Assembly: GCF_018424695.1 (NCBI RefSeq)
Contig: NZ_QTNQ01000011.1
Location: forward strand, 1 to 64,000
Direction of reading: 5' to 3'
From: Vannielia litorea
GTDB lineage: Bacteria > Pseudomonadota > Alphaproteobacteria > Rhodobacterales > Rhodobacteraceae
Length of the DNA: 64,000 nucleotides
In this document: positions 7,189 to 16,137 of the stretch, piece after piece
How the letters are laid out: each line of letters opens with the position of its first letter
How positions within the stretch are numbered: position 1 is the stretch's first letter
The notes under the pieces: generated by a model
Database searches by the model: none
Told to the model about the DNA's origin: nothing
The model's input: the letters and a program-made list of their open reading frames with translations, nothing else
Position numbers and translations under genes: made by a program

Positions 7189-8445
7189 CTAGCGCAGCAG
7201 GGCCTCTTCGAAGGGAAACTGCGACAGAAGCTCGATGCCGGTCTCGGTTACAAGCACCTGCTGCTCCAGCTTCACCCCCTCCTTGCCGCCTTCCTGGCCG
7301 ATGAAGCTCTCGACGCAGAGTGTCATGCCCGGAACGATCTCGCCGTCGTAGCCCGCATCGGGAAAATCGCCGCGGTGGTAGAGATACGGATACTCCCCCG
7401 TCATTCCGCACCCATGGGCCGAGAGATAGTAGCGGTGCGCGTGGTACTTCTCGGGAATGTCCCATGCGCCCTCGGCGTAGTCGCGAAACGACATGCCGGG
7501 GCGCAGGATGCCCATGTTGTGATGCACCTGCTCATGCGCCACGCGATACAACTCGCGCTGGGTAGCCGAGGGGGTTCCAGGGCCGGAAAAGAAGGTGCGG
7601 GAAAAGTCCGAGTAATAGCCGTGGCAGCCCACCACATCGGTGTCGAGCGCGATCAGCTCGTTCTCTCCGATCACGTTGGAGGAGGTTTCCTGAAACCAGG
7701 GGTTGGTGCGCGCGCCTGCGTTCAGCAGGCGGGTTTCGCAATAGTCCCCGTTCTGGGCGATGACGGATTGATGCAGCACGCTCCAAAGCTCGGCCTCGGT
7801 CAGGCCCGGGCGGATCGCCTCGCGCAGCTTGCCCACGCCCACCTCCGTCGCCCGCAGGCTGGCGCGCACGCATTTCATCTCTTCGTCCGACTTAACCGCG
7901 CGCGCCATTTCCACCGGTTCCTGCGCATCGACGATGTGCAGCCCCTGCTCGGCCAGCGCAATCGCAACGCCCGCGTTCAGCCGCTCCAGCCCGAGGGTTG
8001 CGCCCGGCCCCAGCAGGCTGCCGATGAGGTCGGCCATCTCGGCGGCCCAGGCCCGCTCGCGCGCAGCAATCTGCAGGCCCGCCGCCACGAAGCTTGCGGT
8101 GCGGGAGGGGCGCACCTCGTCCACCGTTTCATAGCCCGCGCCAAGGTGCTCGGCCCCTGTGAACTCGAAGAGGATCGAGCGCTCGGCTGTCAGCAGCAGG
8201 TAGCGCGCGGGGGCGTTGCGCTGGGAAAATACCTGCATGTTCCGGGTGCCCGTGGCGTAGCGGATGTTCACCGGGTCGGTCAGGATCACCGCGCCGATGC
8301 CGCGCGCCGCCATTTCCGCGCGCACGCGCCCAAGGCGATAGAGCCGCACCGCCTTCAGGTCGATCCCCTCGCTCTCGGGTGCGCGGTCCAGCAGGGCGAT
8401 GTCCGAGAGGTCGGTGCGCTCGGCGTGCCAATCGAAAGTTGCCAT
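7189..8445 (-). CDS. M24 metallopeptidase-fold protein, DddP-like
   Basis: A 418-residue pita-bread-fold protein. The candidate metal ligands are D268, D270, D280, H344, E379 and E394. As I recall the published DddP (DMSP lyase) numbering (D295, D297, D307, H371, E406, E421), every spacing is identical with a constant offset of 27. The surroundings also match (ETRLLNAGARTNPWFQE, PVNIRYATGTRNMQVF), and Y366 of DddP is kept as Y339. However, the position of the proposed catalytic base D377 is Gly350 here (HGCGMTGEYP). DddP ancestry is therefore likely, but DMSP cleavage is doubtful; amidase, peptidase or another lyase activity is possible. GGGGAG precedes the ATG at 8445. It sits convergent between two transporter binding proteins. 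Confidence 0.82.
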   Translation of the reverse strand: MATFDWHAERTDLSDIALLDRAPESEGIDLKAVRLYRLGRVRAEMAARGIGAVILTDPVNIRYATGTRNMQVFSQRNAPARYLLLTAERSILFEFTGAEHLGAGYETVDEVRPSRTASFVAAGLQIAARERAWAAEMADLIGSLLGPGATLGLERLNAGVAIALAEQGLHIVDAQEPVEMARAVKSDEEMKCVRASLRATEVGVGKLREAIRPGLTEAELWSVLHQSVIAQNGDYCETRLLNAGARTNPWFQETSSNVIGENELIALDTDVVGCHGYYSDFSRTFFSGPGTPSATQRELYRVAHEQVHHNMGILRPGMSFRDYAEGAWDIPEKYHAHRYYLSAHGCGMTGEYPYLYHRGDFPDAGYDGEIVPGMTLCVESFIGQEGGKEGVKLEQQVLVTETGIELLSQFPFEEALLR

Positions 8446-8944
8446 CGGTCGTCTCCCCGGTCTCGTCGCCAAGCGCGTCGCACGGCGCGCCGCTCTCGGC
8501 GCGCAGGCCAGCGACATGGCCCTGCACCGCACCGACGCCTATGGCATTCACCCCATCCGCGCCACCCTCAACCGCCGCGGCAACGGACCGATCCCACGCC
8601 GGTCGCGATTGCGGGAAATGCGTCCGCGCGTGTCGTTTTCTGACTACGCCACCAGCGCCCGGCGCCCCCTTGTGTGGGGCGCCTATTAGGGTGCACGCCC
8701 CTGCCCACCGATTCGCGACCAAGGCCTGAAGCCTTCGTGAAACCCTGTGAAATCAATGCAAATCGATTGGCACCGGGGGCAGATGAGCCGCAAGTTGCCC
8801 ATCCAGCGGGGTTTAAGCGCGCGCAAGTTCGTGCTTTGATGATGAAATGTCGGTTTTGTCCAAAGTCTGGTCAAGAACGGGTACAACATCGAAGATGCAG
8901 TAAAGCCCCCGCGAGTGAGGGGCCGCTGCCAACGGGGAGAAATC
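8446..8944. other. Divergent regulatory gap upstream of the M24 gene and second binding protein
   Basis: A 499-base region without a credible gene. It contains a perfect inverted repeat at 8661-8683 and a smaller hairpin (GCCCC 8905-8909 with GGGGC 8919-8923) just before the ribosome binding site of the binding-protein gene. The 8740-8880 stretch is less GC-rich than its surroundings, which would suit promoters. I could not fix -35/-10 elements. Confidence 0.5.
8661..8683. repeat. Inverted repeat GGCGCCCC / GGGGCGCC
   Basis: Perfect 8-base arms with a 7-base loop (CTTGTGT) in the middle of a divergent intergenic region. No T tract follows on either strand, so an operator or leader structure is as likely as a terminator. 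Confidence 0.5.
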
Positions 8945-10555
8945 ATGACCAAAAAGAACCAACAGCTGATTGACCGCCTTGCGGATGAGGCGCGCCACGG
9001 GCGCATCTCCCGTCGCGGTTTCATGAACACGGCGATCGCCGCCGGCCTCACGGCCACCACCGCCACCGGGCTATGGACCTCCAAGGCCCAGGCCCAGCCC
9101 AAGAGCGGCGGTCACTTCCGCTGGGGCCTGCATGACGGCAACACGGGCGACACGCACGATCCGGGCACCTACCTGACCCGGACGATGATCTTCCTCGCCC
9201 ACACCCATCGCTCCTACCTGACGATGATCAACGGCGACGGCTCTCTTGGCCCGGACCTGGCCGATGAGTGGAGCGCAAGCGAGGACGCCTCGGAGTGGAC
9301 CTTCGAGATCACGCCCAACGCGGGCTTCCACTTTGCCGGGCGCGCAGTGACGGCCAATGACGTTGTGGCCTCGCTCAACCACCACCGCGGCGACGACTCG
9401 ACCTCGGCCGCCAAGGCCCTGCTGTCGGATGTCACCGACATCACCGCCGAGAGCGACACCACTGTGAAGGTGACCCTGTCGGGTGGCAACGCGGACTTCC
9501 CCTGGCTGATGACCGACTATCACCTCGCGATCTGCCCGGCCAACGACGACGGCACGATTGACTGGCAGTCTGGCGACGGCTCGGGGCCCTACAAGATCGA
9601 CGATGGCGAAATGGGCGTGGGCTTCACCCTTTCGCGCCATGATGGCTGGCACCGCGAAGGCGCCTATTTCGACTCCGTCGAAATCATCACGCTGAACGAC
9701 CCCAACGCGCGCCAGACCGCGCTTGTCACCGGCGATGTGGATGCGGTTTCGCTGATCGAGCTGAAAACGATGGCGCTGCTCCAGCGCGATCCCAACATCA
9801 CGATCCACAACATCCCTTCGGCGGGCGCGATCACCCTGCCGATGTTCTGCGACACCGCACCGTTCGACAACCCGGACGTGCGCAACGCGCTGAAACTGGC
9901 GATGAACCGCGACGAGATCATCGAGAAGATCGCCTTCGGCGCGGCCACCAAGGGCAACGACTTCCACCATTCGCCCGCCCAGCCGTTCTGGCCCGAGGAC
10001 ATTCCGCAGCGCGAGTATGACCCGGACCAGGCCAAGAGCCTGCTGGCGAAAGCCGGGGCCGAGGGCCTTACCGTGAGCCTCTCGACCGCCGACAGCGTCT
10101 ATGCCGGCGCGGTGGACATGGCCGTGCTCTACGCCGAACAGGCGAAGGCCGCGGGCATCAACATCAATGTCGTACGCGAGCCGAACGATGGCTACTACTC
10201 GGACGTCTGGCTGAAGAAGCCCTTCTGCCTCGTCTCCTGGGGCGCCCGCCCCACGCCGGACGTGATGTACACGTTGGCCTACAAGGACGACGCGGCCTGG
10301 AACGAGAGCCACTGGCAGAACGAGCGCTTCAACGAGCTGCTCCTTCAGGCCAAGGCCGAACTCGACGAGGGCCTGCGCTCGGAGATGTATCGCGAGATGG
10401 CGATGCTTGCGAAGGACGACGGCGGCACGATCATCCCGTTCTTCAACAACTTCGTCTACGCCAACCGCGCCAACGTGGGCACCCCCGAGAACCTGGCCGC
10501 GAGCTGGGAATGCGACGGGGCCCGTGCCGCCAGCCGCTGGTGGTTCAACAGCTAA
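8945..10555 (+). CDS. Family 5 ABC transporter solute-binding protein, Tat-exported (copy 2)
   Basis: A 536-residue binding protein with a Tat signal (SRRGFM, 22-27) and likely cleavage after AQA at 50. Its body follows the copy at 5581 closely: DEWSASEDASEWTFEITPNAGFHF, VVASLNHHRGDDSTSAAKAL and ENLAASWECDGARAASRWW near the C-terminus. The start at 8945 follows GGGGAGAAATC; the extension to 8915 is unlikely. It is the first gene of the complete importer that follows. The strong hairpin directly after the stop probably keeps binding-protein mRNA in excess over permease mRNA, as is common in such operons. The substrate is unknown. Confidence 0.9.
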   Translation: MTKKNQQLIDRLADEARHGRISRRGFMNTAIAAGLTATTATGLWTSKAQAQPKSGGHFRWGLHDGNTGDTHDPGTYLTRTMIFLAHTHRSYLTMINGDGSLGPDLADEWSASEDASEWTFEITPNAGFHFAGRAVTANDVVASLNHHRGDDSTSAAKALLSDVTDITAESDTTVKVTLSGGNADFPWLMTDYHLAICPANDDGTIDWQSGDGSGPYKIDDGEMGVGFTLSRHDGWHREGAYFDSVEIITLNDPNARQTALVTGDVDAVSLIELKTMALLQRDPNITIHNIPSAGAITLPMFCDTAPFDNPDVRNALKLAMNRDEIIEKIAFGAATKGNDFHHSPAQPFWPEDIPQREYDPDQAKSLLAKAGAEGLTVSLSTADSVYAGAVDMAVLYAEQAKAAGININVVREPNDGYYSDVWLKKPFCLVSWGARPTPDVMYTLAYKDDAAWNESHWQNERFNELLLQAKAELDEGLRSEMYREMAMLAKDDGGTIIPFFNNFVYANRANVGTPENLAASWECDGARAASRWWFNS

Positions 10556-10573
10556 GGCCAAGCGCCTTTCGAC

Positions 10574-10600
10574 AGGCCCCGGGGAAACCCGGGGCCTTTT
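10574..10600 (+). terminator. Intra-operon terminator after the second binding-protein gene
   Basis: A perfect 10-pair stem (AGGCCCCGGG with CCCGGGGCCT) closed by a GAAA tetraloop and followed by TTTT. It lies 18 bases after the stop codon and 94 bases before the permease gene. It is a textbook intrinsic terminator that would allow partial read-through into the permeases. Confidence 0.85.
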
Positions 10601-10693
10601 CGCCGCCACGCACCAGGTCGCGGCAAACATCGCATCCGGCCCGCGGGCCCCGCCCGCCACAACAACAAGAACCGGATCAACAAGGGGGACATC

Positions 10694-11650
10694 ATGGGTG
10701 ACATCCTTCCATTGGTGGCTAAGCGTCTCGGCTTCGGGCTGCTGACGCTTCTCGTCATCTCTGTCATCATCTTCTTCATGGTCGAACTGCTGCCCGGCGA
10801 CATCGCCCAGGCGGTGCTCGGCCAGGGCGCGACCGAGGAAAACCTCGCCGCACTTCGCGAGCGCATGGGCCTGAACGACCCGGCCATCGTGCGCTACTTC
10901 GACTGGCTGAGCGGCGCCGTCGTGGGCAACTTCGGCGAATCCATCGTTACCGGCGAGCGGGTGAGCTCGATCATCACCGAGCGCTTCGTGAACACGCTGT
11001 TCCTCGCGGCCTACGCCGCCGTCATCGCCGTGCCCTTCGCGATCCTGCTGGGCATCATCGTGGCCCTGCTGCGCAACACCCTGTTCGACCGGGTGGCCAA
11101 CGTTCTGACGCTCACCTCGATCTCCAGCCCCGAGTTCTTCCTCGGCTACATCCTGATCCTCTACCTCGCGGTGAAGACAAGCATGTTCCCCGCCATCGCC
11201 AGCCTCAGCGGCGATCTCAGCTTCGGCGAACTTCTGCACCGCACCTTCCTGCCGGCGCTCACGCTGGTGCTCGTGGTGACCGCGCACATGATGCGGATGA
11301 CGCGGGCGGCGATCATCAATCTTCTGGCCTCGCCCTACATCGAGATGGCGCGGCTCAAGGGCACGCCGCCCTGGAAGGTCATCGTGAAGCACGCCCTGCC
11401 CAACGCCTGGGCGCCGATCATCAACGTGGTCGCGCTGAACCTGGCCTACCTGATCACCGGCGTTGTGCTGGTCGAGGTGGTCTTCGTCTACCCGGGTATC
11501 GGCCAGTCGCTGGTGGACGCGGTGTCGAAGAGGGATTTCCCGGTGGTTCAGGCCTGCTGCCTGATCTTCGCGGCGACCTTCATCCTGCTCAACCTTGCAG
11601 CCGACGTTGGTGCGATCCTCACCAACCCGCGTCTGCGGCACCCCAAATAA
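10694..11650 (+). CDS. DppB-type ABC transporter permease
   Basis: A 318-residue inner-membrane permease of the oligopeptide class. It starts with LVAKRLGFGLLTLLVISVIIFFMVELLPGD, the standard DppB/OppB opening. The soluble segment LRERMGLNDPAIVRYFDWLSG, five further hydrophobic segments and the coupling loop (ASPYIEMARLKGTPPWKVIVKHALPN) follow. It should heterodimerise with the permease at 11663 and dock on the double ATPase at 12731. The start is supported by CAAGGGGGAC before the ATG. There are 12 bases to the next gene, so they are co-transcribed. Confidence 0.93.
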   Translation: MGDILPLVAKRLGFGLLTLLVISVIIFFMVELLPGDIAQAVLGQGATEENLAALRERMGLNDPAIVRYFDWLSGAVVGNFGESIVTGERVSSIITERFVNTLFLAAYAAVIAVPFAILLGIIVALLRNTLFDRVANVLTLTSISSPEFFLGYILILYLAVKTSMFPAIASLSGDLSFGELLHRTFLPALTLVLVVTAHMMRMTRAAIINLLASPYIEMARLKGTPPWKVIVKHALPNAWAPIINVVALNLAYLITGVVLVEVVFVYPGIGQSLVDAVSKRDFPVVQACCLIFAATFILLNLAADVGAILTNPRLRHPK

Positions 11651-11662
11651 GGAGGCGGGACC

Positions 11663-12727
11663 ATGGGACTTTTCGTCATTCTCTACTTCGCCTTCCTGAT
11701 CATCGCCTCGTGTCTCGCGGCCTATTTCGAGAAGCGCGGGCCTTTCATCCTGCTGTTCTCGCTGACGTTGGTGTCCTTCGTTCTGGGCATCGTCGGCGGG
11801 GCGGGCGCGCTGAGGTTCGTGGCCATTTCGGCGGCCGTTCTGGCCTTCGCGGCTGGCATCTCTTACGCGTTCAAGGAGTTCCTCATCATCATCGCGCCGA
11901 AGAACACCGCCAAGGAGCTGAAGACCGCTCCGCTGACGGCAGCCTTCGGGATGTTCGTGATCTTCACCTACGCCATCGCAGGCATCTTCGCGCCATGGAT
12001 CGCGCCGCACGGCGAGAGCGAGGTGATCTCCTCGGCCTTTGCGCCTGCGGATGCCAACATGCTGCTTGGGGCCGACCAGCTCGGGCGCGACATGTTCAGC
12101 CGCATCATCTACGGCGCGCGCAACACCGTGGGCCTCGCCCTGCTGGCCACCATCGCGGCCTTCGTGATGGGGGCACTGGCCGGCCTTCTCGCCGCCGTCA
12201 AGGGCGGCTGGTTCGACCAGTTCATGGGGCGCTTCGCAGATGTCATCATGTCGATCCCCTCGCTGATCTTCGCCCTGCTGATGCTGTCCATCTTCGGGCC
12301 GCAGATCGGGGTGATTATCGTCGCCGTGGCGATCATCTACGCGCCCCGCGTCTTCCGCCTCACGCGGGCGGTCGCGGGCAACGTGGTGGTGATGGACTAT
12401 ATCGAGGCCGCCAAGCTGCGCGGCGAGGGGGACTGGTATCTGATCCGCAAGGAGATCCTGCCCAACTCCACCGCACCGCTTGTGGCCGAGTTCGGGCTGG
12501 AGTTCTGCTTCGTGTTCCTGCTCGTCGCGGGTCTGTCGTTCCTCGGCCTCGGCATCCAGCCGCCCACCGCGGATTGGGGTTCGATGGTGCGTGAAAACGC
12601 CACGCTGATCTCATTCGGCGATATCACTCCGCTCATCCCCGCCGCCGCCATCGCACTGCTCACAGTGGCCGTCAATTTCGTTGTCGACTGGATGCTGTGG
12701 CGTTCCTCCGGTCTGAAGGAGATGTAA
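11663..12727 (+). CDS. DppC-type ABC transporter permease with extra N-terminal membrane segments
   Basis: A 354-residue permease. From about residue 85 it follows DppC/OppC: PLTAAFGMFVIFTYAIAGIFAPWIAPHGE, LGADQLGRDMFSRIIYGARNT, and coupling loop DYIEAAKLRGEGDWYLIRKEILPN. Before that are about 80 residues with three hydrophobic stretches (roughly 1-20, 28-48 and 52-76) that ordinary DppC proteins of about 300 residues lack. The ATG at 11663 follows AAGGAGGCGGGACC, so the extension is genuine. It may alter membrane topology or recruit a partner; its function is unknown. Confidence 0.9.
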   Translation: MGLFVILYFAFLIIASCLAAYFEKRGPFILLFSLTLVSFVLGIVGGAGALRFVAISAAVLAFAAGISYAFKEFLIIIAPKNTAKELKTAPLTAAFGMFVIFTYAIAGIFAPWIAPHGESEVISSAFAPADANMLLGADQLGRDMFSRIIYGARNTVGLALLATIAAFVMGALAGLLAAVKGGWFDQFMGRFADVIMSIPSLIFALLMLSIFGPQIGVIIVAVAIIYAPRVFRLTRAVAGNVVVMDYIEAAKLRGEGDWYLIRKEILPNSTAPLVAEFGLEFCFVFLLVAGLSFLGLGIQPPTADWGSMVRENATLISFGDITPLIPAAAIALLTVAVNFVVDWMLWRSSGLKEM

Positions 12728-12730
12728 TTC

Positions 12731-14407
<1,677 letters not shown>

Positions 14408-14433
14408 CGCTGGCGACGAGCAAAATCACGCGA

Positions 14434-14469
14434 ACGGGCAAGCCTTCAGATCAAGGCTTGCCCGTTTTT
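14434..14469 (+). terminator. Intrinsic terminator ending the transporter operon
   Basis: A 12-pair perfect stem (14435-14446 with 14453-14464, extended to 13 by an A-T pair) around the loop CAGATC, followed by five T residues. It lies 27 bases after the ATPase stop codon. It is one of the clearest terminators in the window. Confidence 0.9.
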
Positions 14470-14508
14470 CATTCCGGTGTGATCAGATGGGGGCTGCGCG
14501 CCGCCTAC

Positions 14509-14631
14509 TCAGACGATGGCGTAGGCGGTCAGGCCGAGGGTACCGACGATCATAAGATACACGACGGCGAACGCGGGAAATGTCGCGCTGCGGGAACGGT
14601 ACTCACGGATCAGGTCATCACGTGTGATCAT
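14509..14631 (-). CDS. 40-residue single-pass membrane microprotein
   Basis: A short ORF beginning MITRDDLIREYRSRSATF with an ATG at 14631. The second half (about 18-39, PAFAVVYLMIVGTLGLTAYA) is a single transmembrane segment, preceded by a positively charged amphipathic stretch. GAAGGAGAG precedes the ATG at proper spacing. The longer in-frame version to 14718 starts inside unlikely sequence and is rejected. Function is unknown. It is convergent with the transporter operon and separated from it by the terminator. Confidence 0.6.
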   Translation of the reverse strand: MITRDDLIREYRSRSATFPAFAVVYLMIVGTLGLTAYAIV

Positions 14632-15413
14632 GTCGCTCTCCTTCGTCTTGCCGTCTTGAGGTGGCCGTGGTCCAAACCTTTTGTGCAGGGCAATATCGCC
14701 GTGCCTCTGAAGCCGCACCTAGGCTTTGCGCCTGAGTCAGTCAACCACCGAAATGCAAAAAACCTTAACCTTCGATCCCCGCCAACAACCGGCTAGCAGA
14801 TCAGCCGCCGCGCCGGTGCGAAAACGCGCCCGGGCGGCGTCGTCAACAGGCAGAAAGCCGTCGCAAACCAGCCATCGAAGGCCCCGTTTCGGCCGCATGG
14901 CCTAGGTGCGCACAACCCGGGGGAGAGCGTGTCAGCTGCGCAACATTTTGTGTTCTCATCTCTTGCGCCCGCCGACGGCGGTGCTCGAACGTCGCGAATT
15001 CGGCGTAGTGGCCCGCCACGAGATCTGCACATTCCCGTCGCGCGCCGCTGTCCCCGCGCCAAGACCAAATGCGCCCGCTTGGGTCACCGCCTCGCTGCGG
15101 GACCGAACGTCGCCAAGCTCCGCGGCGTCTCAGCTCCGGAAGCCGTGCCTGTCGGCGTCCTGGATATCGCAGCTCGCGGCGCGGCCCGGATCAGCGGTGA
15201 CACCCGGCCGGTCTGAACGCCGCTCCGCGATGATTGGCAATTTCCTGCTCAAGGTCTCTAGTTGCATTTCCGACACTTAGAGGACGCACGCACCGGAGCT
15301 GACGATATCCCGCCAGTTTTTGAGCATCAGATTGCCATCTTTCTCTGAGCTGTTAGGAATATGGTAAGACTTGCGAGCATATCAAAAAACAAAGCAGCAT
15401 ACGGGCTACTACC
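14632..15413. other. 782-base region with no convincing gene
   Basis: Several small open frames exist here on both strands (for example 14929-15216 forward and 14793-15068 reverse). Their translations are rich in Arg, Pro, Ala and Cys, lack ribosome binding sites and show no family pattern, so I treat them as noise. The stretch 15290-15413 becomes AT-richer and should hold the promoter of the lipoprotein gene. I saw no repeat or RNA gene. Confidence 0.5.
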
Positions 15414-16034
15414 ATGAAGAAACTGATGGCTTGGCGCATCTGCGCCATCGGCATTCTTGCACTTGCCGCATGTGTCCCTGCGAGTGAAGAAGAGATTGTT
15501 TCCCGTGGCAGTCAAGCGGCTCCGAACGAGGTGCGGGTGAGTGGCAAGGCCCCCTCCGGCGCCGGGTCGGAACGCCGCTTTACTGCCTACCTCACCGGCT
15601 ACACCTACTGGGACAACACACCTCCCGGCTCCGCCGCCATCGCCCGCCCGGTCATCCACCGCCGCGCCGGCGGCATCGGCACCTACGACGATCCTGTCAC
15701 CCTCGCCGTGGGCCACAAGATCGTTGGCGGCCGCCAGACGCTCGATTACCCTGCCGGAACCCGCTTCTACATCCCCAATCTTCGTCGCTATGCGATTGTC
15801 GAGGATGTCTGCGGAGATGGTCCTCGCCCGCAGAACGGCCCGTGCCACACCGGTCACCGGGGCCACCCCTGGCTCGACATCTATCTGGATGGTCGCCGCG
15901 TCGGCGACGCGGCATCGCAACGTTGCGCCTACCGCATCACGGGGCTTCAGCCCGTGTTCATCAACCCGCGCCCCGGATACCCGGTTGACCGTGGCCCGAT
16001 CTCCGAGTCCGGCTGTGGGGTCTACCCCTCCTGA
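15414..16034 (+). CDS. Secreted lipoprotein, possible double-psi beta-barrel domain
   Basis: A 206-residue protein with a lipoprotein signal: a basic start, a hydrophobic core and lipobox LAAC with Cys20. The mature part contains TGYTYWDNTPPGSAAIA, HRRAGGIGTYDDPVTLA, PAGTRFYIPNLRRYAIVEDVCGDG and DIYLDGRRVGD. That pattern (WDNTPPGS, then GTY-DP-T, then G-RFY-P, then ED-C) resembles secreted double-psi beta-barrel proteins of the EG45/RlpA kind known in fungi and bacteria. I assign the fold only tentatively. It has four Cys in the mature chain that could form disulfides. It is alone on its strand between a gene-free gap and the convergent glycan fusion gene. Confidence 0.75.
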   Translation: MKKLMAWRICAIGILALAACVPASEEEIVSRGSQAAPNEVRVSGKAPSGAGSERRFTAYLTGYTYWDNTPPGSAAIARPVIHRRAGGIGTYDDPVTLAVGHKIVGGRQTLDYPAGTRFYIPNLRRYAIVEDVCGDGPRPQNGPCHTGHRGHPWLDIYLDGRRVGDAASQRCAYRITGLQPVFINPRPGYPVDRGPISESGCGVYPS

Positions 16035-16137
16035 CCCTGGCACTTCGCCTTCCACCTGAACCGCCAAACGCTGCCTTTCGCCGTCGGTTGAAAGGCAGTT
16101 GGCGATGCGCGATGTCTGAGGTTTAAGGCGAAACGCT

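Noticed and set aside
7189-8445. Confident naming as dddP (DMSP lyase)
   Set aside because: The proposed catalytic Asp is Gly here, so the gene symbol would overstate the evidence.
9071-12010. 979-codon reverse-strand open frame opposite the second binding protein and permeases
   Set aside because: It is antisense to three clear genes, spans their junctions and its translation is rich in Arg, Gly, Asp and His with no family pattern. Long antisense frames are common in GC-rich coding DNA.
14793-15216. Small open frames on both strands of the gene-free region
   Set aside because: No ribosome binding sites, Arg/Pro/Cys-rich translations and overlapping one another; no support for coding.
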